A stretch of DNA of 64,000 nucleotides from Septoria linicola (GCA_024114885.1 CP099420.1:1612001-1676000), one strand, 5' to 3'. Counted from the stretch's first letter, positions 10,492 to 21,446 are shown. Notes: generated by a model from the sequence alone, not told the origin. Numbers and translations are program-made.

Positions 10492-12093
10492 ATGGCTTCT
10501 ACTGGACTGGCTGAGTTTGCATGCGTAGCGTGTCGCCGTCTCAAGCGCAAATGTTCAAAGTCGATTCCGTCCTGTACTCTTTGTGTACGAGTAGGACGAC
10601 CATGCGACTATCAAGACCCGGCCCTGTCAAGCGGTAACGAAAGCCCTACCAGAAAGGCAAGGCATCAACAGTCGAAATCGACCAGAAGTGGACGCGAATC
10701 CTCCTTCTTGCCCGCCAGAGTGGGCACTCCAAGCTCAGAGATCGTCAATGCTGCTACACGACCCGGTCGATGGTTTCTAGACTCTGTTGCAACTCGAGGC
10801 TCGGAGATGAGTCTCAACCGATACCTGCTGTGGAAAGATGTCATCAGTCATCCGCCTCCTTTGACGGTACTTGAGGCCCGCGCCACCATCGACCTCTACT
10901 CTACTACGAGCCACCAATGGTTCCCAATCGTGTCGATTAAACGACTTAGTCGGGAGCTCGATAGCTGCGATGAGGTCGCTGCCGCTGATCTGACCGCCTT
11001 ACTGTTCTCAATGCAGCTGCTGTCACACCAGGCCTCAGAAGTATCATATGCCAATTATCGAGCGGTCAAGGCTGTATTGACCGAGTGCGAGCAGAACAAC
11101 GTCATGTCTACGGATTACTGCGCGGCGTACGTGCTCCTTGCAACGTACGAATATGGCCAAGCAATGTTTCCGGCAGCATACCTGACAATTGCGCATTGCG
11201 CCCGCATTTTTTATTGCTTAGGAACGCACGACAAGAAGAAGGCAACGCAGCTGTTCGGCATCTTAGACACGTGGACTGAGACAGAGGAGAGACGACGACT
11301 ATGGTGGGCGACGATGATACTGGACAGGATGGCACATGCTGGCTTTCGATTTCGTCCTCTATCCACATCGCATATTCCACCGGACGAGATCATACCTGCT
11401 TCTGACGATGAGTGGGACAATGTTGAGCTTACCTGTAATCCTCTACTGGTAATGAGTATCGAGGCCAACACTGCTGTAGCACCGTTTGCGAGGACATGTC
11501 AAGCTGCGCACTTGCTCGGAAAGGTCTGTCAGCACGTCAATGACCATCCAAACGCCGCGGATGTCGACATACATCTGGAAGAGGCGAGCCACATCTGTAG
11601 AGCGGTGGCTGCCTTTAAAGTCCTTCTTGACCAGGACTATGCTGCATCTCCAAAACCACATCGCCTCTTGACCGCCAGAGCAGTGTGCTTGTTCGCGCTA
11701 CACCTGATGTATGACACCCATGGCTGCATCGAGGTCGACCATGTTGAGTCCGCTGGTGGGAACCGTGGCCGTCGCTTAGAGCTTCAGCAGCTTGCGATTG
11801 ACGGAGCGAGGACCGCGGCCCAGGAGACCGTGGACCTGGCGAACGAGTTGGAGAAGTACGCTATCAAAAACTTGCCAGCATGCATCAGCCCGCTAGTGCT
11901 CAACTGTCTGTATGCCGCCGGAGGTACATGGGCGTGGTATCATCGCGAGACGGACAACGAGCTCTATCTGCAGAATCTCAACGTCATCCGTCGCGCTCTG
12001 TCGGGCTTGCAAAGTCAGTGGCATGCTAGTATCGACTACTTGAGTCTGCTAGACAAAACAGAGCACACCTATATGGGGGCGTGTTTCCAATGA
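10492..12093 (+). CDS. Zn2Cys6 transcription factor with Fungal_trans domain
   Basis: Intronless, 533 aa, starting at the ATG at 10492. The zinc cluster sits at residues 11-38 with spacing C-x2-C-x6-C-x6-C-x2-C-x6-C (CVACRRLKRKC...CTLC...C). A Ser/Arg-rich linker (HQQSKSTRSGRES) follows. The central regulatory domain shows the usual marks: the helical LTALLFSMQLLSHQA, AYLTIAHCARIFYCLG, the ETEERRRLWWATMILDRM core and IPPDEIIPASDDEWD. It is a nuclear, promoter-binding regulator. Targets are unknown, but it is divergent from the SDR gene and 2.4 kb from the NAPE-PLD-like gene, so those are natural candidates. Confidence 0.9.
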   Translation: MASTGLAEFACVACRRLKRKCSKSIPSCTLCVRVGRPCDYQDPALSSGNESPTRKARHQQSKSTRSGRESSFLPARVGTPSSEIVNAATRPGRWFLDSVATRGSEMSLNRYLLWKDVISHPPPLTVLEARATIDLYSTTSHQWFPIVSIKRLSRELDSCDEVAAADLTALLFSMQLLSHQASEVSYANYRAVKAVLTECEQNNVMSTDYCAAYVLLATYEYGQAMFPAAYLTIAHCARIFYCLGTHDKKKATQLFGILDTWTETEERRRLWWATMILDRMAHAGFRFRPLSTSHIPPDEIIPASDDEWDNVELTCNPLLVMSIEANTAVAPFARTCQAAHLLGKVCQHVNDHPNAADVDIHLEEASHICRAVAAFKVLLDQDYAASPKPHRLLTARAVCLFALHLMYDTHGCIEVDHVESAGGNRGRRLELQQLAIDGARTAAQETVDLANELEKYAIKNLPACISPLVLNCLYAAGGTWAWYHRETDNELYLQNLNVIRRALSGLQSQWHASIDYLSLLDKTEHTYMGACFQ

Positions 12094-13128
12094 AGAGCTG
12101 GGAAGGGACACAATTAGCACAAAGCGGCGTGTGCTCAAGGTTTCTGCTGAAGAAGCGTCAAAGCGCGTTCAAAGCAGACTTCAGTCGCAGTCGAGGAACC
12201 ACGAACATCAACATTCACCATTCTGCCTCAAGATGGATATCGGTTCTGGAGATCTGACTGGCCGCGAAAGACGTACCACGTATCGCCAAGGCATGGTGCA
12301 CTGATAGCATAGTTGTCTTGAGGTGAGAGTAATACTGTCCATGCTAGTGTATGGCCCGGAACATGCTACGAATGGACTTAGGGACCTTGCTCCCTGTGCT
12401 GGCTAGTGCAAAGCATGAAGGCGACACAGGCATCTGTCTCAACGTCATTAGCCCGAGCGAGACCGCTAGACTTCACGTTGAGCTAGAAGTTCCGGCCGCC
12501 AAACCGTTGCTCGGGACCACTTGCTTCTCCGCTTGTGTGCTCCTGCTGCGGCCACAGACATTCAATCCACGACCACGTCGTCCAGCCGAGTAAGGCCGGG
12601 GCGCGCAGGACGTCGTGGTTACGACACAGTGGACCCGCTGGCGGTGGACGAAATGTTACGCCCCCTGATTACTTTCGGGTCTTTGCGGGCCTTAGCATTC
12701 TTCCCTGTCGTCTGCTCAATGCAGCTGATCGGTGCTCGCGGCTGTTGACATTGGTGTGCTTGGCGGTCTCTATGCTCGAATGCATTCGGAAAAAGACCCA
12801 TCTAAGAGCGTCAAGCATTAGAGCTCGGATCAACATCATCAGGTTTGGTCCTTCAGAGCGAGACGAGGATATACTACGATCCAATGGAAGTCTCATCACG
12901 GTCAGGAAAAGCTAGCCCATCACATCGATCGACCTGATGTGTGCAAATCTACACTTCACGGCATACTATCAAGGATAGGCTTGGATGTATGATAGAGATC
13001 AAGGAAGTCGCGGCGCACGATATTTGATCTAGACGCTTTCCAAAGTATTTCCCGAACAACAATCTGTATCTTGCTTCACGACAACCCTTGACCACTACGC
13101 CACTACTCTACAGCGGGCCATCACCCCT
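12094..13128. other. Intergenic: convergent 3' region
   Basis: This lies between two gene ends (regulator on plus, protease on minus). Open frames here are short, overlap on both strands and show no family motif. Confidence 0.35.
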
Positions 13129-14234
13129 CTAGCAATTCAAAGCCACCGCGTTCGCAAACAAAGTGTAAGTATCAGCATTCAACAACGCCTGCGCAGCACT
13201 CAATCTCGTACTCGCAGCATACCCATACGCATGGTCGACAGTGCTCGGGCTATACACATTCGGCACATGAGTCTCCTCGTGCAAAACAGTACCAGCCTGA
13301 TCCTGCGCATTGCATCTACCAGTCACAGCAGGCAAGCTGTAGAACGCGGGGCAGTAGTTGATGTTGTTGTCGCGGGGAACTGCATAAGCCAGGACACCCG
13401 ATGTGCAGAATCCGTAGGGGTCAGTGCAGTATGTGCGCGAGCGACCGCTGGTAGATGAAGCGCAGTCTGCTGCGACGGCGCGGAAGCGAGCGGCGGCGGA
13501 GTTGCGGTTGCTGGCTGCTGTGGTGCGGAAGAATTCTTGGAAGCGCGTGGCGGAGCCGGAGGCGGCTTGGCTGGCGGCGGCGTTGGCTTGAGAAGCACAG
13601 TTGCGGAGGCCGTTGGTTACTGCGGTGAGACGAGTTCCAGTGCAGTCGCTTTGGACTATGGTGCGCTTGTCGAGATGGACGCCTGTGGCGGTGGCTGCTG
13701 CGGCTTCGCTGTCGACTTCGATGGAGAGCTTGTTGGATTGAAAGATCAGAGCGTTGCCGCTGAGTTCGGTGGATCCAACCTCAGCGTAGGGGAAGACACC
13801 ATCGGAGAAGACTTCGTAGATGCCAGATTCTGGGAAGTCGTAGAGCTGAGCGGCTTGAATTTCTTTCTCGATGGTCTCGCCTGCGCCGAGAGTAACGAAA
13901 GCCTCTGGCTCGAGATTCTGGAGTGCCAGGCGCTTCGTGATGCCAATGAACTCTGCAGTGGCGTCTTGCGTACCGTTAGCATACCAGTGACCAGTATCGA
14001 GGCTGCATACTTACTGCCACCGGTCACGTAGAGCTTGTCTACTGGAGCATCATCGAGAATAGAGCCACCAGCCAGGAGGTTGTAGCCAGTCGATCCAGTG
14101 TTGGTGAGCGCAACCCGGACGAGAGTGTTGTCGACTTGGGTCAAGGTAGCCTGCAGAGGAGAAGCCCGGCGATCGAGGGGACCGGCAGCTACAGTGGCCA
14201 CGAGGGCAGTAGCAGAGGAGAGAATGAACTTCAT
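13129..14234 (-). CDS. Deuterolysin (neutral protease 2), M35 aspzincin metalloprotease
   Basis: Two exons, 14234-14015 and 13964-13129, with a 50-nt intron (GTAAGT...GCTAACG...AAG) in phase; 351 aa. There is a signal peptide (MKFILSSATALVATVAAG), then a pro-region to a Kex2-type site LDKR at residues 171-174, then a 177-residue mature enzyme. The catalytic motif HEETH is at 302-306 and the third ligand Asp at 317. In mature numbering these are 128, 132 and 143, the positions established for aspzincins. Cysteines of the mature part (SDC, RNCAS, ADC, YC, FC, YC, RC, terminal C) fit the family. It is a secreted zinc endopeptidase preferring basic proteins. A TATA-like CTTATAAG lies about 110 bp upstream. 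Confidence 0.95.
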
Positions 14235-14344
14235 GATGCAAAATTAAGGATTTGCTGAGGAGTGTTCACACTGCTGTCGAAGCTGGTTCCTGAATTGATT
14301 GACTGGTGAGATGGTAATGGCATCTTGTCAACATCTTCATCACT

Positions 14345-14352
14345 CTTATAAG
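14345..14352 (-). promoter_or_regulatory. TATA-like element of the deuterolysin gene
   Basis: The palindrome cttataag lies about 110 bp upstream of the protease ATG, a usual distance for a fungal TATA box with a short leader. Confidence 0.4.
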
Positions 14353-15705
14353 TTTTAGAAGTCTATGGTCATCGAGTCGGCCTACGACCAGTCCTATCCA
14401 CCTGGCCAACCATTCTCTATCACACGTCTATCACTGCATCGTCTCTTGCAGCGGTCATTCTTCCAGATCTGGCAGTTGGTAAGAAGCGACAGATATCAAT
14501 CGCGCGTGAAGTGTGTTGTGAGGTCTGGCAGGTCTTGTCACTTGCCTAGAACAATCATTTAGAACCGCTTCGTCGCTACATAGTGTCTGTCAGTAGTGCC
14601 TAGTCCTGCAGCTTATAGTGTTTGACAAGAACTTAGTAGGCTGGGCGGCAGCCAAAGTATGGGATCAATATGCTAGGCAATCTCCTCGCACGCGGTGTCG
14701 TCGGCGAGCACCGAAGGCTATGCTTACGATATTTGTAGAGATACTTCTCTCTAATTGATTGTATATGGCGCATACTTCAGGTCGGTTCGTCCTTGCTCGT
14801 TGCCGCTTTGCAACACCGAGATTCATGTCCAGGCATAGCAATCCTACGTAGCGAAATTCAAACTGACACCAGCACGTTGTTGTTGGTAACAGTATCTGCC
14901 AAGCTTTACTTATGCAAGTACGGAGGCACGAGAGGTGTATCGTGTACAGCGCTCCGGACTGATATGTCGTTTGGGTATATATCCCATGTGTCGCTAAACA
15001 GCTGCGTCCTTGGCGATAGTCAATCGACCTTGGTGGACTACCTAGAATAACCTCATTGGCGAAACTGTTATACAGTGCATTTGAAGTTGTGGAGTCAGAG
15101 ACGACCTGGATGTGGCTTCTCGTATCTGGTCGTCTGTCTGAAGCTCTTCGCCCTGTAGCCAAGCACGACGGTCTGTCTTGACAGGCTTGGGAGACCTCGA
15201 CCTCTCGGCTTCGGCCTGTGCTATCTGAGGAAGGTGCACTGGGACGTCCCTTCGAGCAACACGGAGCGCATGTGAGACGTTTGTTAGCGCCGACCTCCTG
15301 ATGATGAAGCTCATGCGCTGGACAGTGACTGTTCATAGGGTTGAAGAGCTGCACCAAGCCATAGAAGATCCGCCAAGTACACATCGATGCCCACCGGAGT
15401 CTTCTCGCCTGCTTGTTTGAGCGGAGCTGCCTGAAAGTGATGATCGCTACAGCTCGTTCAGTATACCGATTGTTGCGCATAGAGTCAGGTAAGGCGAGAC
15501 GAGCTGCGCCTTTGACTGCAACCTGTCACAGGGCACACCTGCGATACAGAAGCGCCGTTGTGAAGTCGACGAACATGTTCTTGTCGCCTGCTCGAAATGG
15601 ATGCTGTCCGTCTTGAGTTCCAGCAAGTAGCAGGTGTTGGCGCGTTTCAGGTCTTGGAAGGGAAGCAGCGCAGCAGTTGCGAGCCGCAAATTTGTACACC
15701 TCGAA
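14353..15705. other. Intergenic: divergent region between protease and pro-region-like gene
   Basis: It contains a 271-codon minus-strand open frame (14665-15480) of random-looking, Arg/Ser/Cys-rich composition, and a 90-codon overlapping frame (15042-15314) with a somewhat more protein-like middle (QAEAERSRSPKPVKTDRRAW). Neither has an intron pattern or a recognisable motif. I do not call either a gene. Confidence 0.3.
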
Positions 15706-16293
15706 ATGCCCAGACGTCGAAGTATGCACTTTCGGCTAGCTCTCATTCTCCCTTTGTTTGCAATCTTGTGCACGACTGTCTACTTTTGCAAGCAGGTACA
15801 ATACTCGCAAGTCGTGACACAAAGCGTTTCGACTAAGGAGCTCAACGTGCAATTATCCGAGTCGGACCAACCCAGAACAATCAAAGCCACGATCCGTAAC
15901 ACAAGTCCATCCACGACATACACGTTCCTTCGGTGGGACACTGTCATCGATAATGTCAACCCTCTGGCCAAGGGAACGCTCGTCCTGTCTCGAACGTCCA
16001 CTGGTCAAGTAGTGGAGGGACCAGGCGTGATGATCAACCGTGCTATGCCACCACCACGTGAAGACCTGGTTGAATTGGGACCCGGCAATCACGTCTCGAC
16101 GGACGTGGCAATGAAAGGCCCCTGTGTACTGGAGGACGGGAGCGAATACACTGTCAAAGCTCGAGGGTCGTGGAGAGCAGTATGGCCAAAGCCGGCATCT
16201 CAGTTGACGGACGAAGAGCTCGAGACAGTGGGCGGTACAGACGTGTTGCAAGGCGAATTTGCGAGCAACGAGGCGACGTTAGTTCTTTCGTAG
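15706..16293 (+). CDS. Membrane-anchored deuterolysin-pro-region-like protein
   Basis: Single exon, 195 aa from the ATG at 15706; upstream in-frame codons lack an ATG. A short basic N-terminus (PRRR) precedes one hydrophobic segment, about residues 8-25 (FRLALILPLFAILCTTVYF), either a signal anchor or an uncleaved signal. The rest resembles the pro-region of M35 proteases in order and spacing: KATIRNTSPSTTYTFL then TVIDNVNP here, against VALTNTGSTGYNLL then SILDDAPV in the neighbouring deuterolysin. Both then have a ...VMINRAM / FIGITKRL strand, VELGPGNHV / VTLGAGETI, and a Y.V..G strand. No HExxH or mature enzyme follows. The family name is unknown to me. A chaperone, inhibitor or wall role is inference. 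Confidence 0.7.
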   Translation: MPRRRSMHFRLALILPLFAILCTTVYFCKQVQYSQVVTQSVSTKELNVQLSESDQPRTIKATIRNTSPSTTYTFLRWDTVIDNVNPLAKGTLVLSRTSTGQVVEGPGVMINRAMPPPREDLVELGPGNHVSTDVAMKGPCVLEDGSEYTVKARGSWRAVWPKPASQLTDEELETVGGTDVLQGEFASNEATLVLS

Positions 16294-16651
16294 TCGCTGG
16301 GCGCATGCACACAGGTGCTGAGGTTTGAACATGTTGTGCCTCGATTAAAGGCTACATACATCCCTACAAAGCCATCATCCATCGAGCTCCTGGCCCGACC
16401 ATGCGCGCCACAGAAAGCTGCTTCTACTGCCGTAAAATCTGTTGTGTGTTCTCGCAACCATCCTCATATATGATGGGCTTTGCCTCACCTTTCCCTTCTT
16501 GCTTTCCTGTCACAATCACATATCTACGCCACCAACGCCTTACTGTGCGATGCTGTACTGATGGACAAAAGCAACGCTCGTAAGACTTGTAACAAATGCC
16601 ATATCCTCAAAGCACACGCCGCGAAGTCACTCGTGGAGAGGAGGAACAGCC
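16294..16651. other. Intergenic: convergent 3' region
   Basis: This is the gap between the ends of the pro-region-like gene and SMI1. No supported feature is visible. Confidence 0.3.
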
Positions 16652-18292
16652 TCATATCTTGACCTCTTTCATCTCGTCTTCCACTGACTCCAGGCTGGCG
16701 ATCCCTGAATCTTTCTGAGGCGTCTTGTTTTCCTTCTCTTCGTCGTCAGAGTTGCTCATCATACTGCTGCCTAATCGACTTTTGGGGAATGGCTGGCTGC
16801 CTCGCCTTTCGTCAAAGTCGCCACTCGTAGGGGTGTCAACGCCGGACACTAGCTTTTCCTTGCCCTTGTCTGGCTTTGCTGATGTGGGTGTCTCGATTGC
16901 AGAGATTAGCTTCTCGCCTGACTTGGTGTCGATTGAGGTGTCTAGCGACAGAGGTTGTCCGGGCACTGTATTGATCGGCGAGCTCTCCTCGGTGACGCGC
17001 GCAAGAGGACTCCCAACACCTCCGTGACCTCGCGGGCTTGAATTATGCATTGGTGCCTTGCCATTTGCGAATCGCTGAGGCGAACGGCCGCGGTCTTCCT
17101 TTGTAGGAGATCCGTACGGCGAAAACCCGTTCATGCCCGATGACACATTACTGTTGATGCGCAGTGGTCTCGTCTTTGGTGCTCTTCGGCCGTATTTTTG
17201 GTCTGACCTCCACCGAAGAATATCGATGTATGCAGGCTCTACACCTTGCTTAGGGAATTCTCTCAGCTTCAGCTCCTTTGTGTCTTCATCGATGAACCAC
17301 TTGTCGGTGTGCATGTCGTCTGCCAACGTCGCGAGGAAAGCGGACCACGATCGCGACACCACGTACTTGCAGTCATAGTCGCGTCCCATCAAAATGACTT
17401 GTCCCCATCTTCCTGCAGGACCTGGCGCAAGGTCAACAGCAATGTTGTTGCCGCCCCAATCTCTAGCCAATGGTATCCATGCTGGGTGAGCGTAAACTTT
17501 TTGCACGGCATTGGGCGGCTGCGAATCTTGCTTGTCCATCAACTCGCCTCGCCATTGCGGATTGCCCGACTGTTGCGCCTGTGCTACTGGGATTGTGGAG
17601 GATGAAGAGCCAGCGAAAGCTTTAAGTGGTGCCTGGGGGATCTCGTACGAGCGGTGTTCACTAAGGTAGGCTTCGTTGACTGTGCGCCACTGTTGCCATT
17701 CCTGGATGATCTCTTCAATGTCGAGAAGCATGCAGCCGAAGACCACTCCAGTCGGCAAGCCTCCACGTTCTTGCCCATCATGGACCTGAAGCGACTCTCT
17801 CAATTCTTGCGGCAATGTGCAGTCTAGCTCGTGCTCCAACATATTAACGTCGTTCACAGTGGCGCCCATGCCCAAGTTCTCAAACAGCTCCTCGTAGTTG
17901 TCCTCCAGCCAGTGGTCGATGCGCTTCCACGAGTGGCTGACCGGCGGCGGAGGAGGTAGGCCGTCGCTGAAAGCTTGCATCTGGATCTCGCCCGTTCCTA
18001 CCTCAGCCATCTTACCATTCTGCGCAGACCCTTGCCGGGACAGGCTGTTGCGCTGGCTGGGCGAGTTCGGTGTGCTGGCGGTGCTGTTCACGAAGCCATT
18101 CCCAGCTTCCAGATCGAGGTCCGTCCGTGACTCCAGCGCGCTCGTGTTGTGTGAGGAGGTGAGGCCGTTCTTCGACTGCGAGACGGGGACGTGGCCGCGG
18201 CCATAGGGGATGTCGGGGCCGGCATGGCGGTCATTGGAGGTCAGCGTGTGCCAGAAGGTGCGCCATTGCGAGGCCAGTCTGTCGGTCGCCAT
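16652..18292 (-). CDS. SMI1: Smi1/Knr4 cell-wall assembly regulator
   Basis: Intronless, 546 aa, ATG at 18292. Smi1/Knr4 is a cytosolic scaffold of the cell-integrity (Slt2 MAPK) and calcineurin pathways that affects beta-1,3-glucan synthesis. A disordered Ser/Asn-rich N-terminus precedes the SUKH (SMI1_KNR4) domain, about residues 120-330: WKRIDHWLEDNYEELFENL, LPQELRESLQVHDGQ, GVVFGCMLLDIEEI, WIPLARDWGGNNIAVDL, GQVILMGRDYDCKYVVSRSW. The low-complexity C-terminus (SPINTVPGQPLSLDTS, ISAIETPTS) ends in an acidic and Lys-rich tail. The order and length match filamentous-fungal orthologues. Confidence 0.93.
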   Translation of the reverse strand: MATDRLASQWRTFWHTLTSNDRHAGPDIPYGRGHVPVSQSKNGLTSSHNTSALESRTDLDLEAGNGFVNSTASTPNSPSQRNSLSRQGSAQNGKMAEVGTGEIQMQAFSDGLPPPPPVSHSWKRIDHWLEDNYEELFENLGMGATVNDVNMLEHELDCTLPQELRESLQVHDGQERGGLPTGVVFGCMLLDIEEIIQEWQQWRTVNEAYLSEHRSYEIPQAPLKAFAGSSSSTIPVAQAQQSGNPQWRGELMDKQDSQPPNAVQKVYAHPAWIPLARDWGGNNIAVDLAPGPAGRWGQVILMGRDYDCKYVVSRSWSAFLATLADDMHTDKWFIDEDTKELKLREFPKQGVEPAYIDILRWRSDQKYGRRAPKTRPLRINSNVSSGMNGFSPYGSPTKEDRGRSPQRFANGKAPMHNSSPRGHGGVGSPLARVTEESSPINTVPGQPLSLDTSIDTKSGEKLISAIETPTSAKPDKGKEKLVSGVDTPTSGDFDERRGSQPFPKSRLGSSMMSNSDDEEKENKTPQKDSGIASLESVEDEMKEVKI

Positions 18293-19949
18293 GATGTGTT
18301 AGCATATACCGGTTGGTGTGCTGGAGTCTATAGTACTACTGCTGCACACATGCAAACCGGGCTACTTGGCGCACAGCGGTGTCGCGTGGAAGCAGCAGTA
18401 GTAGTGTGACTAGTATGGGGTAATACGAAGAGATTTTGGAACATTGACGTACGCGCCAGCCATGTTGGCAGAGTGGATGGCGCCGTGGCCTGCGGTAGAG
18501 ACTGTCGTGTTCGATGCAGACGACGCGCGGCGGGGACGAGGCGGGGCGCGACGATGGTAGTGGTGGTGGTGATGCTGGATGCGAGAGGAGGGTGTCGATT
18601 ATGGCGTTGGAGGATGCAGAGCGGGAGTGAAGCAGTAGCGGTGGTCGTCGTTGCCGAAGTGGTCTCGAATGGCTTCTTCTTGAATTACTGGATCCTTGCT
18701 CCAGGGGCCATCCAGGGATTGTTGTCTGCTAGTTCGGTACAAACGCGGAGGCAATAACGTTGTTCGCGACCACTGCAACGGTCGATGAAGTCAGTCGACA
18801 ATTATCTTTCATTCGATATCGCGAAATGCGTGACGCTGTCAACATGCGTATGTATAGAGCAGGAGCTGGCTGGACGCGATGCTACACATGCTATTATTAT
18901 GCACCATCTCTTGTTTTCATAACAAGCATTTGCTCGTCTCCACAGCAAAAACGCCATGCGGCATCATCGTTCAGGGAATTGCCAACTTCTGCTCTCACGA
19001 AACCCTCCAAACCCGATCGCATACATTCCACAGCAGACACAATTGTACCTCCCATGCTTTCCATGCCATTTGTACCATGGCTGCCCCTCGTGTTTCGTGC
19101 CTTTTCACACGCTCAGATCTGCCATGCTCTCGTGCGGACTTAGCACCGGATCTCCACGTCCTTGCATTGCCGAACCCTTTTCTCGCTTGAAACACCGCTT
19201 GAGATTGCGGCTGAAGGAGAGCTTCGTCATTGGCTATGTAGCTACTCTCCTCCTGCACCTCACGCACTTCACTTCCACTTCTTGTGGTAATCACATCTGT
19301 ATGAACAGCGATCCGTTCAGCATGACTCTCATGTAGATGATCTGGTCGGGTGACTATCAGCAGATCTGATGCGCAGCCGAGACAGATTTGAAACAAAAGA
19401 CGTCAGGTACGACCGGATGATAAACCTGCAGCAGATGAATATGCGGTGTCACCGAAGCTGCGAATCGACGTTTGTCAATCTATCGGTTTGTGCTATCTCA
19501 GTGATGATCTTTGAGGTGGGGTTGCTGCAGTGTCTTCCAACAGGCACGGCAGCCTTGTAGGTCACCGCGCTATATCTACTTTTTCCGACCATTGTGCAGG
19601 ACATGTGGGCCTGGCATCGAACAGACAAGTCGAGACAGTATGGAGTGTAATGGAAGGTGAACGACATGCAGGCGATTACTGATCTTGAGGTAAAGTGAGG
19701 AGTGCACACCGTTGACTCACTCTATCTTTCCAGACTCACTTTAGCCCGACATAACTTTTCCGCAGGCACATAATTTCTTCCAGATTCACAAGTTTTCTCT
19801 TCACTCACAAAGACTTCGCACTATCTGCAATCGACCTCGAATTCCACCACATCAGCAACGACTCGAGCCTTTGAGGACCACCACAGCCTTGATCTCAGGC
19901 ACGCCATATTTGGGAAGAACATACCTATCTGGAGACACTTCTCACAACG
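18293..19949. other. Intergenic: divergent region, GC-rich near SMI1
   Basis: This long spacer lies between SMI1 (minus) and the F-box gene (plus). The first 450 bp are GC-rich with GTGGTGGT-like stretches and may be the SMI1 leader. Open frames of up to 127 codons occur in three overlapping frames with no motif and are probably chance. Confidence 0.3.
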
Positions 19950-20906
19950 ATGTCGGCGCGCATTGAACTTCAATGCCGGGACGGAGAACACGTGGCACCT
20001 AAGCAAGTGGTCGACTTCGACAAAATCAAAGGTCTGGTGACACAAAGCCAGACGCTCCAACACAATCTCGCAGCACTAGCGGCCGCTCCCGACAGTGCCA
20101 ATCGAGATTCGGTTCGAAGCACAATCGACATGGCAGCTGAAGCGGCTCGGTCTCTGGACTCTATCGTCCTCCAGCTCTGGAACACGATTCCCGTCACACT
20201 TCGGCCTACAGATGCGTCTTCGCCCAAAGCGCAGTAAGTATTCGACATCCCCGAGCTTCTTGAGGCAATACTATTCGAGCTTAGCATGCCAGATCTCCTC
20301 TCAGCTCAGCAAACAAGCAGAGTGTTTCGTGATACAGTCAATGGCTCTGCTAAGCTCAAGACTTTGATGGGTTTGCAAAGCGTCGTGAACGGACATTTCT
20401 TCTCGTGCCTGGAACAAACATCGGCACGGACATCACAGTTGCCAGGTTGGATCATAGATGTTCGACGCAATAACAAATCGTGGTTGTCCAGGCCGGGGAG
20501 ACCTCAATATGAAACCCCCCTCAACACAGTCAAGGTGACTCTGTATATCACGACAGCGGATCTGCGCATTGGCACATGCTGTCGCGAAATGCTAGTCTGC
20601 CAGCCGTCGCCGAAGTCCGCCACACTGGTCTACACAGAGTTGGGCAAAGATATGCCGGACCCAGCGATACTAAGTGTGTGCGAAAAGGGGCTGACTGTTG
20701 GCGAGCTATACGACACCGTGGTAGCAATGTGGGAAAGCCAGTGGGTGCAAGAGGAAAAGGGAGATGTGAAGGGTCTTCTTGGAAACCCCTTCGCTCGGCA
20801 GGCGTGCATGGTGAATCTGGAAGTCGAGCTCAAGGACAGTGATCCGATCGTGAAGCAGCGTAGAGCTAGGCACGACGCTGAGAAGCGGCAGCACAACGCG
20901 CAGTAG
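19950..20906 (+). pseudogene. F-box protein gene with internal TAA stop
   Basis: One continuous 319-codon frame runs from the ATG at 19950 to the TAG at 20904, interrupted only by TAA at 20235-20237. The codons before the stop end SSPKAQ. Those directly after begin VFDIPELLEAILFELSMPDL and LLSAQQTSRVFRDTV, a clear F-box. The C-terminal part carries the substrate-side pattern seen in fungal F-box proteins (CREMLVCQPSP, KGLTVGELYDTVVAMW). A GTAAGT sits on the stop, but splicing from it would delete the F-box, so an intron is not a good explanation. If functional it would be an SCF substrate adaptor. As read, translation would stop just before the F-box. Confidence 0.65.
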
Positions 20907-21446
20907 TCGGCTCGTCGGCCTGCAGGCCGATGTTCGCAAGATATGCGAATCACGACCCAAGGCATTATCAGCTTCAACTTCGCCTCAGCATCAGGCTCAG
21001 GCTCACCGGCGCCTCGAACTACACTTCCTTACTTGAGGTCCATTTGCCTCTATGCGGACTGCTATCCGAGAGTCCAGGGTTGCGGAAAGATCGTGGAAGA
21101 TACTAGAGTTTTTAGCTCTCAGCTACAATAGAGAGTATGAGGAACTTGACGTTGGTAGGGGTGGTTAGATCGAGAGATTAATGCATCAGGGCCTACTCCT
21201 TTCTCATGGAGTCTTGCGCTTTGGCTGACATGGCTGGCATTCTATAGCTTGGAGACAGGCGCAGTGCTAGTGACTGACATGAATCGGATTTGTGGCGTGG
21301 AGACGGCCTGCCACTTATATCTTCTTGCACGCAGCCTGACTGCCTCCTGTCACTTCCAATCTCAATAGCCTAAACGATCAACCGACTTCCCGTCACGTCT
21401 CACCTCAATCATTGAACCGACAGCCCGCCCATCTAGCACAATCATC
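20907..21446. other. Intergenic: upstream of reductase gene
   Basis: The tandem-gene spacer shows no supported RNA gene or repeat. A pyrimidine-rich leader (ctcacctcaatc) precedes the next ATG. Confidence 0.3.

Noticed and set aside
15042..15314. 90-codon minus-strand frame with a basic, protein-like middle
   Set aside because: It is short, has an upstream stop just before the ATG and no homologous motif. I cannot support it as a gene.
14665..15480. 271-codon open frame on the minus strand
   Set aside because: Its composition is random-looking (Arg, Ser, Thr, Cys in excess). It has no domain, no signal and no introns, and overlapping frames are equally open.
18473..19396. Several open frames of 94-133 codons in the SMI1/F-box spacer
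   Set aside because: They overlap in many frames in GC-rich sequence and none shows a motif or splice structure.
20234..20285. GTAAGT at the F-box TAA read as a normal intron donor
   Set aside because: The sequence after it encodes the core F-box in the same frame, so treating it as intron removes the domain.
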